From RUG11237 sp050874665 (GTDB lineage: Bacteria > Bacillota > Clostridia > Lachnospirales > Lachnospiraceae), in the NCBI GenBank assembly GCA_050874665.1, contig JBNMLC010000013.1, positions 1 to 64,000 on the forward strand: DNA of 64,000 nucleotides, in the 5' to 3' direction. Shown one piece after another: positions 17,522 to 27,189 of the stretch. The notes under the pieces are model-generated. The model was not told the origin of the DNA. It worked only from the letters and a program-made list of their open reading frames with translations, and did no database searches. The translations under genes were made by a program, and so were the position numbers. Position 1 is the stretch's first letter, and each line of letters starts with the position of its first letter.

Positions 17522-18889
17522 CTACTGTTTAATTAAGGCTTTTTTACCCATAAAAAAGCAAATACCAAAGAAGATAATCCCATACACGGTAGTAATTGGT
17601 GTGGATAAACCAACCAAAAACAGCGATGTGTCCGGCAATTTTGACATAAAAAGAGCCACCGGAATACGAATACACAATGCTGAAGTAATTCCCTGCACCA
17701 TAACTGGAATGCTGTTGCCAAAGCCATTGAAATATCCAATGCAGCTAAACAAAATACAGGTCAAAATACACTCTATGGAAAATCCCCGCAGATAATCTGC
17801 ACTCTGAGCAATGACCGCTGCATCAGCGGTAAAAAGAGCAGACATTCTTCCACCACCGAAAAATCCGGCAAGAAACATCAAAACTCCTACACAACAGCCC
17901 GAAATAATTGCTGTCTTTAAGCCTTTCCATGCTCTGTCCACCTTTCCTGCCCCCACGTTCTGGGCAACAAAAGCAGAAACACTCTGCATTACAGAAGATG
18001 GCACTAACATAATAAAGGAGACTATTTTTTGTGCAACTCCATATCCGGCAGACGGCATAAGTCCCATATGATTAATAATAGAATTAATTACAAGAAACGA
18101 AATTTGCACCATAGTTTCCTGCACAGCAATGGGCACGCCTACATTTAAAATTGCCTTTAACTCCCGCGTATAAACCTTGCACTGTTTTTTGGAAAATACA
18201 ATCGGCATTTTCTGTCTTCGAAGCACCCATGCAGACACAATCACCGATATCAACTGTGCCAATACTGTTGCCAAAGCTGCACCTGCTACATCCATGTTAC
18301 ATACTCCAACCAATAACAAATCACCTACGATATTTACTACACATGCAATTCCTACAAAAAGGAGTGGCAAATTTGCATTTCCTACACCACGAAGTACACT
18401 GCTGATTACATTGTATGCAATAATGACCATGATTCCTCCGGAACAAATGCGTAAATAAAGAATTGTCTTTGCTACCGATTCCTCAGGAACCTGCAAAAGC
18501 TGTACAATATTCCCGGCAAATACTTCCAGCAATACCGTAAGCACAATTCCTATCACAATAAATAATATAATTGTAGTACCTACTGCATTTCCTGCATCTT
18601 CCGGACGTTTTTCGCCGATGCGCTGCCCAATGATAACTGTTGAGCCCATAGCAAGACTGGTGATAATAAAAGTAATCATCTGCATAAAGCTACTGCCTGT
18701 CCCAACCGCAGATATGCTAGACGCATCACCAAACTGTCCCACTACTAAAAGATCCACTGCTCCATATGCTGCCTGCAATATCAATGCTCCCAATACCGGA
18801 ATTGCAAAACGAATGAGGGAACGGAATACCGATCCCTCTAAAAAAGAAATTTCTCCTTTCGATGTAACGTGTTTTGATTTACTTTGCAT
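17522..18889 (-). CDS. MATE family efflux transporter
   Basis: 455-residue polyspecific cation-coupled exporter with twelve predicted helices in two repeats. Typical MATE segments are FRSLIRFAIPVLGALILQAAYGAVDLLVVGQF near the start and MPSAGYGVAQKIVSFIMLVPSSVMQSVSAFVAQNVGAG in the middle. The start codon overlaps the last 11 bases of the very large secreted-protein gene upstream, so the two are probably translated from one mRNA, an odd pairing. The first of four MATE genes in this window. Confidence 0.93.
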   Translation of the reverse strand: MQSKSKHVTSKGEISFLEGSVFRSLIRFAIPVLGALILQAAYGAVDLLVVGQFGDASSISAVGTGSSFMQMITFIITSLAMGSTVIIGQRIGEKRPEDAGNAVGTTIILFIVIGIVLTVLLEVFAGNIVQLLQVPEESVAKTILYLRICSGGIMVIIAYNVISSVLRGVGNANLPLLFVGIACVVNIVGDLLLVGVCNMDVAGAALATVLAQLISVIVSAWVLRRQKMPIVFSKKQCKVYTRELKAILNVGVPIAVQETMVQISFLVINSIINHMGLMPSAGYGVAQKIVSFIMLVPSSVMQSVSAFVAQNVGAGKVDRAWKGLKTAIISGCCVGVLMFLAGFFGGGRMSALFTADAAVIAQSADYLRGFSIECILTCILFSCIGYFNGFGNSIPVMVQGITSALCIRIPVALFMSKLPDTSLFLVGLSTPITTVYGIIFFGICFFMGKKALIKQ

Positions 18890-21800
18890 TCTTTAAAATA
18901 TCCTTTCTCTGTACCTTCACAACCTTGCTCCAGGCTCCATAGTATTTCTTTCCATTTACTTTGGAATACGCCCGGATTTTTACATAATAGGTCTTTGTAC
19001 TCTTTAATTTTTTCACAGTTGCTGATTTCTTACTCTTTTTCACTGTCATTTTTATGACATTTTTATGAAACTTTTTAGAAGTACAGCATTGTATTTCATA
19101 TCCACTCGCTTTGACTTTTTTCCATTTTAAAGTAACCTGCTTTTCTTGTGCCAAAGTACTTATCACTTTCACCTTATCCGGTTTTGTCATGACTTTTAAT
19201 GTGGTATATGGTGTGTATATTGTTTCTCCATTTTCTTTCTTGTAGGCACGAATGCGGAATTTATAAGTCGTACCTGCCTTTAATTTATGAATAGTGGCTG
19301 CCTGAGCGGAACCTTTCTTAAGGGTTGCTGCCTCTTTCCACTGCTTAGCATGATATTGCTCAATTTCATAACCTTGTGCCTCTTTTTCTTTGGTCCATGT
19401 CAATTTGATTTTTGTAGTATCATTCTTGCTGATTTTAAAGTTCTTCAATCTCTTTTGTGTAAACGTGTTATCTGCACTGCTTGTTTTCTGCGTTGTCAGT
19501 GTAACTTCATCCGCATACTCTCCTTCATAAATTCCCTCTTCATCAGATAAATACGCTGCAACCTTATACTGATATTTCGTATTTCCATTCAAACCGGAAT
19601 CTACATAAGAAGTATCTTTCACACTGGCAATGTTTACCCACTTTTTCTGTTCCGGATAATAGCGGTATACAGCATACCCCTCTGCCCCTTCTGCCACATT
19701 CCAGCTCAAAGACACAGAACTTCCCTGTACTGTACCCGAGAGATTTGTAATCTTTTGTGGAACAACCACTGCCTTTAATCCCATTTGATAGTTAGCATCA
19801 TCATTCACTACCACATTTAATTTAGAAATTCCTATTTTTAAGGCCTTTACGACTGCATATCTAGTTACCTGATCAACCTCTCCGCTTTCTATCACTTCTA
19901 CAATAGAAGTATCATATGGAATCCACACAAGATCAGGCTCGGAAGCTGCCTCCGTTTTAATGGTTGCCGTAATTTTTTTGCTCTCACCGACCTTAAATAA
20001 ATGAAGATTCTCTGCAGCAATACTATCTACGTTTACATATACAGGTGTATGTACTGTCAACTGACTGCTTTCCGGTCCCGGGAAAATGATATCGTCCACC
20101 GTTTTGTATGGAATGACACTGACCAAGTAATCTTTGTCACTTTCTAGTCCGCCCAGAGTATACTCTGCATACATAGTGCCATTTTCATCGGATACCAGAT
20201 TAACCTGTTCCATCGAAAGAATCATTTCCTTCTTCTGTCGATCCACCTTGTACATTACTTTAAATCCGTCCTGCTGCTCCTTATTCTCCACTTTCCATTT
20301 CATATGAACAGACTTAATCATAGGCTCTGCCTGAATATCATTTCCAATTTTTGGATAGTCATAGACCAAAACCGGAATGGTCTTTTCGTATCCTAAATCG
20401 TCTTCTCCTTTCAAAATCAGATTTGCCATACCTTCTTTTACCCCTGTAATGTCAAGCTCATAATTGTCACCTTCGGGTGCCATGTCCTTCACAGTAAATA
20501 TTTCTTCATTATCTGATCTGTAAGAGGACGGTAACGAATTTTTAGAACAGTATACGCCCATATGGGCTGTGCCACCCGGATTGACACCTACACTTTCCAC
20601 TCCATTGGTATTAAATTTAGAAATTACTGTATTGCTGTATGTCGTAATAGAAATTTCATCTGAACATGTTTCATATATATGGGAGAATGAATTGCTGTCC
20701 CAACGTTCTAAGTATGGAGCGATTTTATATTTATACGTTTTTCCTGCTTCTACATAGGAGCCCACTTTTGTACTATATGCCTCATATGTTGTGGCATTTA
20801 TATCTGTATTCTTTGCCACCTGCTGATATCCATTTCCCTCTCCCTTATCGCAATAAATAAGATATCCATTGATATTTTCCTGTGGCTTCCATTTCAGACT
20901 AATAGAATTATGTGTATAGGAAACAGAAATATCGTCCGTTTCTATCTTATTAGGCTGTACCCAGACACTGCAGCCTCCATAGCATTTTTCATTCATGGAA
21001 TATGCATGGATTTCACAATATCCTGCATTCACTGCCTGAACCAGTCCATTTGCATCTACGGTTGCAACCTCTTCATTCGTGCTGACCCATTTACTTATTC
21101 CTATATTGGTAGCATCTTCCGGTATGTAGCTGCTTACTTCTAACTGTATACTGTCTCCGATTTCCACACCTTTATTCGCCCAGTTATTATCAATCTCATA
21201 CTGATAATCATACCAGTCTGAATGATTTAATGTAATTTTCTTTACCGTCAATGGCTCCACTTTTACATGAATACTTTTAGAGAGGTTAGTTCCGTCTAAC
21301 GTAGAACAGATAATATCTGCTTCTCCCTCGCCAACTGCTTCAATCACCCCTATCGAAGTTACTGTTGCAACATTGGAGTCTGTAGAGGTCCATGCCACAC
21401 TCTGAGATGCCTTATCCACCGGCAACACATCATAAACTGCTTTATATTTCTTTGCTGTCTGTAAAGTAATATCATCTTTTTGTAAATTGATTCCTGTGGC
21501 AAATCCTTTTACAAAATGAATGTTACATTTCCCAAACAAAGCATACGCATCTTTTTTCTGTGCTCCATCCACAGGCAAGGCATATACCGTAACCTCACCG
21601 TATTTCTTTCTTGTCACAATTCCGTCATCTACACTGGCAATTCCATTTAACGAAGTGTACCATACAAGCTGTTTATCGTTTGTAACTGCCTCGTCTGTGC
21701 ACTCACCTTCTTCATTCAAATGTCCTGCTTTTACAATGGTTCCTAAAGATACCGACGGCTGGTCTGTAAAAATATCCGTCTGCACGGCTCCATCTTTTGT

Positions 21801-23909
21801 AATCTCTACACTGGTGCAAACCGTATCTTCCGGATTGAGTGTATAATCCTGATTCTGATTATTTGCTACCTCCAGATTTACAATACCTTCCTCTTTACTC
21901 ACTTCTGCATCACTGCTTACTTCATTGACCGTACATGCATAGGAAGCATAGGAGCTTGCCCCCTGGAAAATATTATTGGTACAGACGGCCTTTTGCACCG
22001 TAGCTCCATGAAAGAAAAGTCCTTTTATAAAATCCGTTTCTTTTGGGTGTTCCATATCTTTCCATATCCAGTAATATTTATTCGGAGCCAGATAAGTATT
22101 TCCACTGAAGTTGACTTCCTTTAAAGTTCCCTGTATCTTAGCAACATGGTTCCAAATATCATTTTTTCCATAAGCACGCTTATAATCCACAATATAGTTT
22201 CCGGTAAAATTAACTACCTCATCAGTATCTCCACCGCTAAAATACATCACTTTCTCAAGATTACCATAAGAAAGAAGTACATTGTTGCGAACTTCCGCCA
22301 AACCATTTGCCAGAGAACCAAGATAACCAAGATTTATGTATGTATTGCCTTCGTAAGTTCCAGACAAATATCCCATATTTCCTAACCAGGTATCGGAAAC
22401 AATCCTGTTCCCCCTGACTGTTGCTTTTCCTCCTAAAATTGCTGCTTTTCCCATTGTTTTATCTCTATCCGTAAGATAAATCTCATTATTCTGAATAAGC
22501 ACTCTGTCCGGGTCGCTTACGCTGGAGTCAAAAAGATATGCACCCATGTTGTCTGTACAACGAATATCTATCATATTTTCTTCCATCACGCAGTTTTCAA
22601 TGCCATTTCCAAAGGTCATAAATTTAGAATCTAAATCTGCAATAAAGTGATTTCCTTTGATATAAATGTCACTGACATTTTTAGAGTCATTGTAGGTAAC
22701 TGTAAAACACATCGTACGCCATCCGCCTGCCGCCTTCTTATCCAATGGCTGATAAGAATACATTGTGTTATTCACGAAATACACATTCCGTATAAAAGAT
22801 GCATCTTTATTCTGACGAGAAGAGAAAATGCCTACTTGCTCATCTCTGGCATCGGAGTGTAATTCACAATTCATAATGGTGATATTTTCTTCTCCTCTGC
22901 TATAGAAGTCCAACACTCCTAAATTGGCACCCCGGTAGGTAGAACACATTAACTCTAATTTACAACTGTCCAGTGTCATATTTTTATTACCGGAATAATA
23001 TGTAAGACTGGAATATTGTTTATCCACATAATAATCCTTCGAGAAGGTCTCCTGCGGAATATTTAAATTCACCCGATATGTGTACACGTTATTGCAGTCT
23101 ACAAATACCATCTGCCGCATATAATTCCAACCGTCAACTTCCCTTGCCTCTACCAGAAAATCTGCCATATACAAGTCAGTGGCACCCCATATGGTAAAGA
23201 AAAATTCATAATATCCTATTCCTTTACGGTAATCGTTGTCCGTAAAAATAACTGATTTATTTCCCTCACCAACAAAATTCACATTCGAAACATTTAACTG
23301 AACCTGATCGGTACATTTATACTCTCCACATGGCAAATACACAATCGAACGAAAGACATCTTCATTATTCTTTGCATACTCTGCTGCCAGACCAACTGCC
23401 TCATTAATCTGAGTATGTTCTGCTTCCTGTCCATCACCCTTTGCACCCAACTGCTTCGGATTGATAATTCCCCACTTTTTGCCGTCAATAATCTTCGTAT
23501 CCAGAATAATGTTTGCATAAAGTCCGTTCGCAAGTTCAATACTGCCTGTGGTTTTGGTATCTGATAACAGGTAGACAGCTCCGCCCTGATCTCCCTTTTC
23601 GTAAAATCCGGCAGTCTGAACAACTCTTCCTTTCTTTAAACGTACATCGGAAGCTTCTATCATCTGCTGTGCTGTTTCCAATTCTGCAAACACACTTCCA
23701 TCATATGTCGTTCCAAATGGAAATGTCTTTAAGAATTCCGTATCCATATTTCGGTACACCTGCATGGTCGAAAGTGGAAGCTCACTTTCTGAAACCTCTT
23801 TGTACTCTGCCAAAACTGTTCTTTCATTATTCAACAGCAACGCCCCCGCAAATGCCGTTAAAAAAAGAAGAGTCTTTATTTTTTTACTTATCATTGGTCT
23901 TTTTATCAT
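18879..23909 (-). CDS. Large secreted protein: beta-helix (pectate-lyase-3 like), Ig-like and FN3 domains
   Basis: 1676-residue secreted protein. The signal peptide occupies about residues 1-34 (KIKTLLFLTAFAGALLL, cleavage near VLA-EYKE). Residues about 85-690 form a right-handed beta-helix opening with the pectate_lyase_3 hallmark PKQLGAKGDG and followed by many N-rich turns (VRNNVLLSYG, NFTGNYIVDY). Then come several bacterial Ig-like group 2 modules between about 715 and 990 (VATVTSIGVIEAVGEGEADIIC; VATVDANGLVQAVNAGYCEI), fibronectin type III modules, another Ig-like module near 1265-1340, and three or four FN3 repeats ending in a very Lys-rich tail. No LPXTG, SLH or choline-binding anchor is visible, so it is secreted or held by charge. 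It may act on plant or host polysaccharide, but catalytic residues cannot be assigned. Confidence 0.85.
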   Translation of the reverse strand: MIKRPMISKKIKTLLFLTAFAGALLLNNERTVLAEYKEVSESELPLSTMQVYRNMDTEFLKTFPFGTTYDGSVFAELETAQQMIEASDVRLKKGRVVQTAGFYEKGDQGGAVYLLSDTKTTGSIELANGLYANIILDTKIIDGKKWGIINPKQLGAKGDGQEAEHTQINEAVGLAAEYAKNNEDVFRSIVYLPCGEYKCTDQVQLNVSNVNFVGEGNKSVIFTDNDYRKGIGYYEFFFTIWGATDLYMADFLVEAREVDGWNYMRQMVFVDCNNVYTYRVNLNIPQETFSKDYYVDKQYSSLTYYSGNKNMTLDSCKLELMCSTYRGANLGVLDFYSRGEENITIMNCELHSDARDEQVGIFSSRQNKDASFIRNVYFVNNTMYSYQPLDKKAAGGWRTMCFTVTYNDSKNVSDIYIKGNHFIADLDSKFMTFGNGIENCVMEENMIDIRCTDNMGAYLFDSSVSDPDRVLIQNNEIYLTDRDKTMGKAAILGGKATVRGNRIVSDTWLGNMGYLSGTYEGNTYINLGYLGSLANGLAEVRNNVLLSYGNLEKVMYFSGGDTDEVVNFTGNYIVDYKRAYGKNDIWNHVAKIQGTLKEVNFSGNTYLAPNKYYWIWKDMEHPKETDFIKGLFFHGATVQKAVCTNNIFQGASSYASYACTVNEVSSDAEVSKEEGIVNLEVANNQNQDYTLNPEDTVCTSVEITKDGAVQTDIFTDQPSVSLGTIVKAGHLNEEGECTDEAVTNDKQLVWYTSLNGIASVDDGIVTRKKYGEVTVYALPVDGAQKKDAYALFGKCNIHFVKGFATGINLQKDDITLQTAKKYKAVYDVLPVDKASQSVAWTSTDSNVATVTSIGVIEAVGEGEADIICSTLDGTNLSKSIHVKVEPLTVKKITLNHSDWYDYQYEIDNNWANKGVEIGDSIQLEVSSYIPEDATNIGISKWVSTNEEVATVDANGLVQAVNAGYCEIHAYSMNEKCYGGCSVWVQPNKIETDDISVSYTHNSISLKWKPQENINGYLIYCDKGEGNGYQQVAKNTDINATTYEAYSTKVGSYVEAGKTYKYKIAPYLERWDSNSFSHIYETCSDEISITTYSNTVISKFNTNGVESVGVNPGGTAHMGVYCSKNSLPSSYRSDNEEIFTVKDMAPEGDNYELDITGVKEGMANLILKGEDDLGYEKTIPVLVYDYPKIGNDIQAEPMIKSVHMKWKVENKEQQDGFKVMYKVDRQKKEMILSMEQVNLVSDENGTMYAEYTLGGLESDKDYLVSVIPYKTVDDIIFPGPESSQLTVHTPVYVNVDSIAAENLHLFKVGESKKITATIKTEAASEPDLVWIPYDTSIVEVIESGEVDQVTRYAVVKALKIGISKLNVVVNDDANYQMGLKAVVVPQKITNLSGTVQGSSVSLSWNVAEGAEGYAVYRYYPEQKKWVNIASVKDTSYVDSGLNGNTKYQYKVAAYLSDEEGIYEGEYADEVTLTTQKTSSADNTFTQKRLKNFKISKNDTTKIKLTWTKEKEAQGYEIEQYHAKQWKEAATLKKGSAQAATIHKLKAGTTYKFRIRAYKKENGETIYTPYTTLKVMTKPDKVKVISTLAQEKQVTLKWKKVKASGYEIQCCTSKKFHKNVIKMTVKKSKKSATVKKLKSTKTYYVKIRAYSKVNGKKYYGAWSKVVKVQRKDILKNAK

Positions 23910-23940
23910 ATGATTTTACCCCCTTATTATATAGCTTGGA

Positions 23941-24336
23941 TTAATCGTCACACGCCTTTTCGAAATCATATGGCTTCATCGTTTCCTGATTTCTATATTC
24001 ATGTTTTTCGTAATAGCCAATTAATCTTTTTTCCTCATCCCTCAGTGCCACCATATAAACATCCTTATTCTGTTTTTCATTATGAAATGTAAAAATCCGA
24101 TTATGCTGCTCTGACTCTGCAAACCACGCCACAATGCGAGCTATCTTTTCCCCCGACTCCTTATTGTGACAATTCAAAAGATTTTTACCTATCAGCTTAT
24201 CACCACCCCGTTTTCCATAATTTTTAACTGCTGCCGGATTCATATATACAATCTCATGCTGCAGATTACAGAGCACGATTGCACACTTATCCTGATCTAT
24301 CACACTTTTAAAAAACGAAACATCTGAAAATATCAT
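23941..24336 (-). CDS. PAS-domain protein
   Basis: 131-residue cytoplasmic protein consisting of one PAS fold (about 8-115). It carries AIVLCNLQHEIVYMNPAAVKNYG, the first strands of the domain, then LIGKNLLNCHN and a C-terminal beta strand RLIGYYEKHEYR. No kinase, GGDEF or HTH output domain is attached, so it may sense a small ligand or redox state and act through a partner. It lies upstream of the large secreted protein on the same strand (31-nt gap) and could be co-transcribed. Confidence 0.75.
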   Translation of the reverse strand: MIFSDVSFFKSVIDQDKCAIVLCNLQHEIVYMNPAAVKNYGKRGGDKLIGKNLLNCHNKESGEKIARIVAWFAESEQHNRIFTFHNEKQNKDVYMVALRDEEKRLIGYYEKHEYRNQETMKPYDFEKACDD

Positions 24337-24360
24337 ATCATTAATTCTCCTTATTGTCTA

Positions 24361-24378
24361 CTTAGCATTGGTGCTAAG
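24361..24378. promoter_or_regulatory. Hairpin between the EamA and PAS genes
   Basis: CTTAGCA-TTGG-TGCTAAG, a perfect 7-bp inverted repeat directly upstream of the ribosome site of the PAS gene on the minus strand. It has no T tract, so an operator or mRNA structure is more likely than a terminator. Confidence 0.3.
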
Positions 24379-24386
24379 CTAATGCT

Positions 24387-24800
24387 TTATAACACCATAA
24401 TCAAAGTTCCTATCGTAATCAAAACACAACCTACAAAAGATTTTCGTGTAAATTCCTCATGCAAAAATACAAATGCTAAAATTAATGTAATAACAACACT
24501 TAACTTATCAATCGGAACTACTTTTGATGCCTGACCTGTTTGTAACGCCTTGTAATAACACAACCATGATGCACCGGTTGCTAGACCTGACAAAATTAAA
24601 AACAGCCAGCTTTTTTTATTGATTTCTAAGATTCCATTTTGTGCATGTGTCAGAAAAACCATTCCCCAGGCCATAATAACAACTACTACTGTTCTGATAG
24701 CCGTTGCTAAATTAGAATTGACTCCATCAATGCCAATCTTAGCTAAGATTGAAGTTAATGCTGCAAATACTGCAGACAATAGTGCAAACACAAACCACAT
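24387..24800 (-). CDS. Half-size EamA/DMT family transporter
   Basis: 137-residue membrane protein with five hydrophobic helices, a single EamA unit rather than the usual ten-helix tandem pair. Typical segments are FALLSAVFAALTSILAKIG at the N-terminus and LSVVITLILAFVFLHEEFTRKSFVGCVLITIGTLIMV at the C-terminus. This length class probably works as a homodimer. It lies 12 nt downstream of the MATE gene at 24813, in the same operon. Substrate unknown. Confidence 0.85.
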   Translation of the reverse strand: MWFVFALLSAVFAALTSILAKIGIDGVNSNLATAIRTVVVVIMAWGMVFLTHAQNGILEINKKSWLFLILSGLATGASWLCYYKALQTGQASKVVPIDKLSVVITLILAFVFLHEEFTRKSFVGCVLITIGTLIMVL

Positions 24801-24812
24801 AGCACCACCCCC

Positions 24813-26183
24813 TTAAAACCTTCCTTGTAATTTATGTGATGGCTTGTATACCATAAGGGCAATAAAAATCAACAAAGCAGTGATGGATAAACTAAGCGGA
24901 TATGCCATCATAATTGTCCGAAACGTTCTATTTGCCGGAAATGCAGTGTAAATCCAAATGATTCTGACACCACACACGCCGATAATTGTAAGGATTGCAG
25001 GGGCAAGCGAAATTCCACAGCCTCGCAGATACCCAGACATATTTTCGTACAACATACTAAATGTATACGCGGAAAAAACTAATAAAAGCCTTGTATAACC
25101 GATTTCTATTACCTGCGGATCATTATTAAATATCGCAAGCAATCCTTTTCCTAAAATCAGTACTAAAACAATTGCCAGGCCAGTCGCAATGGCATCTTCG
25201 ATAATACACAAAATAAGCACTTTGCGACAACGTTTCAACTGCCCTGCTCCGTAGTTTTGACCAACAAATGTTGTACACGCCTGACTGAACGCATTTAAAA
25301 CATCATAGGCAAAAATTTCTATGTTAAAGGCAGCACTAGAAGCCGCTATCACAATAGTTCCAAGACTGTTGATGGCTGATTGAATTACAATATTGGCAAC
25401 TGCAAACACTGCACTTTGGATGCCTGCAGGCAAACCAATTCGCATAATTTTTAAAAATATTTCCTTATGAAACTTTAAATATTGCTTATTAATACGAATG
25501 ACACTATCTGTCTTAAGCAGTTTGATTAATAATATGATAGAGCTCACCACATTTGCAATTACAGTTGCAATTGCAACGCCGTCTACCGTCATCTTCAAAA
25601 CAGTCACAAAGAAAAGATTTAATACTACATTTAACACCCCGGAAATGGCAAGCGCCTGTAACGGCACCTTTGTCTCTCCGATACTGCGAAAAATCGCTGC
25701 TTCAAAGTTATACAGCAAAATTACCGGCATTCCCAGCAAATATATCCTGATATATGTAAGGGCATATGGGAATACATCACTTGGTACATGAAGCATTTGC
25801 AGCAAATTACCAATAAATAACTCACCAATTACAGTAACCAGCAGACCGCCAATTATGGACATAATGACAGAGGTATGCACCGCTTTATGTATTGTATTTT
25901 CATCTTTTTGTCCTACAGCATTCGCAATTACTACATTGGCTCCTAATGCAATTCCTATAAAGAAATTTAATATTAATCCGATAATAGAACTATTTGCACC
26001 AACGGCTGCTACGGCAATGGTTTTTGCTTCCCCGGTGAAATTACCAACAATGGCAAGATCCGATGCATTAAAAAGCTGCTCCAAAATCCCCGTTGCAGCA
26101 ACAGGAAGAGCATATTGTATCAATTTGTTCCATATAGAGCCATGCAGCATATCCATTTTTTGTTTTGTTACTTCTTCTCTCAC
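24813..26183 (-). CDS. MATE family efflux transporter
   Basis: Second MATE exporter of the window. The frame is open to 26366, but the residues upstream of about position 60 are not MATE-like. GTG at 26183 (VREEVTKQKMDMLHG) behind GAGGATGG is a better start and gives 456 residues. The pattern MLHGSIWNKLIQYALPVAATGILEQLFNASDLAIVGNF is the first repeat, with FSQACTTFVGQNYGAGQLKRC in the second. The gene close to it downstream is a half-size EamA transporter. Divergent from the Crp/Fnr regulator at 26401, which might influence it. Confidence 0.9.
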   Translation of the reverse strand: MREEVTKQKMDMLHGSIWNKLIQYALPVAATGILEQLFNASDLAIVGNFTGEAKTIAVAAVGANSSIIGLILNFFIGIALGANVVIANAVGQKDENTIHKAVHTSVIMSIIGGLLVTVIGELFIGNLLQMLHVPSDVFPYALTYIRIYLLGMPVILLYNFEAAIFRSIGETKVPLQALAISGVLNVVLNLFFVTVLKMTVDGVAIATVIANVVSSIILLIKLLKTDSVIRINKQYLKFHKEIFLKIMRIGLPAGIQSAVFAVANIVIQSAINSLGTIVIAASSAAFNIEIFAYDVLNAFSQACTTFVGQNYGAGQLKRCRKVLILCIIEDAIATGLAIVLVLILGKGLLAIFNNDPQVIEIGYTRLLLVFSAYTFSMLYENMSGYLRGCGISLAPAILTIIGVCGVRIIWIYTAFPANRTFRTIMMAYPLSLSITALLIFIALMVYKPSHKLQGRF

Positions 26184-26400
26184 TTTTCCATCCTCTTTAC
26201 TTGTATAAATAATTAACGCAGTATATTTCTGCATTTTCAATGGTAATCGCCCTTCACTTTTATAACCAATATATATACTATCATTTATTACAGCAACATA
26301 CAATACTGTCCAGACCATTCCTATAGCCTGTTTCACGAAAGTATGATAAAATTGTATGGCAACCAATGCATAATGATTGTTTAGAAGAAATGGGAATAAT

Positions 26401-27075
26401 ATGGAAAAAGAATTATCTATGCTTCAGAAACAGGATTTGTTTCGTGGAGTGACTGCACAGGAAATACCTGCTTTACTCGGCTGCCTCGAAGCTGTTGAAA
26501 AAACTTATCAAAAAGCAGAGTTTATTTCTTATACAGAAGAAATGATTCAATGGATCGGCATTATCTTACAAGGGAGTGTCCATATGGTCAAAACTGACTG
26601 GTGGGGAAATAACACCATCTTAACATCTATGAATCAGGGAGAAATCTTTGGAGAAAGTTTTGCCTGTGGAAGCAGAAAACAGTCTTTTGTTTCCTTTCAG
26701 GCCGCAGAAGATACTACGGTAATTTTTTTACAATTTGACAAAGTTCTTCACACTTGCTCTAAGGTGTGTTCTTTTCATCAGCGTTTAACAGAAAATATGG
26801 TGTCCATTATAGCTGACAAAAATATTCGCCTGATGGAGAAAATTGAAATCACGAGCAAAAAGACCATAAGAGAAAAAGTATATACCTATTTATGTGATCA
26901 GGCACAGAGAGAAAACAGCAGTTACATTACTATCCCGCTGGGGCGTACAGAATTAGCACAATATCTTGGCGTGGACAGAAGTGCACTTAGCAGAGAATTA
27001 AAAGCTATGAAAGAACAGGGACTAATCGATTTCCATAAGGATACATTTCGTATTCTGGGAAAATTTGCAGATTAA
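26401..27075 (+). CDS. Crp/Fnr-family regulator (HcpR-like)
   Basis: 224-residue regulator: cyclic-nucleotide-binding-type beta barrel at about 15-125 and a C-terminal winged helix at about 150-215 containing RTELAQYLGVDRSALSRELKAMKEQGLI. The N-terminal part lacks an FNR-type four-cysteine cluster, so it is not a classical oxygen FNR. Location directly before the hybrid-cluster protein gene fits HcpR-like sensors of nitrosative stress in anaerobes. ATG at 26401 is preferred to a TTG at 26377. A perfect palindrome begins two bases after its stop, just upstream of hcp, and is its likely target. Confidence 0.85.
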   Translation: MEKELSMLQKQDLFRGVTAQEIPALLGCLEAVEKTYQKAEFISYTEEMIQWIGIILQGSVHMVKTDWWGNNTILTSMNQGEIFGESFACGSRKQSFVSFQAAEDTTVIFLQFDKVLHTCSKVCSFHQRLTENMVSIIADKNIRLMEKIEITSKKTIREKVYTYLCDQAQRENSSYITIPLGRTELAQYLGVDRSALSRELKAMKEQGLIDFHKDTFRILGKFAD

Positions 27076-27076
27076 A

Positions 27077-27120
27077 ATGTTGCAAATGCAACATACATTT
27101 ATAAAAAATTTCAGTATGAT
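27077..27120 (+). promoter_or_regulatory. Crp/Fnr-type operator and hcp promoter
   Basis: Perfect inverted repeat ATGTTGCA-AA-TGCAACAT at 27077-27094, followed by a TATGAT box at 27115-27120 and no good -35 box. With a start about seven bases after the -10 box, the palindrome centre lies near -41.5, the class II activator position for Crp/Fnr proteins. Confidence 0.7.
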
Positions 27121-27189
27121 GGCAATGGAAACAACGAAAACCACTTATGAAGTAACAATTCACCCCTAGTGCGTAAAGGAGAGTATCAA

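Noticed and set aside
26184..26366. Sixty extra residues on the MATE protein at 24813
   Set aside because: They lack MATE similarity and the GTG at 26183 has a ribosome site; the stretch is probably the divergent promoter region.
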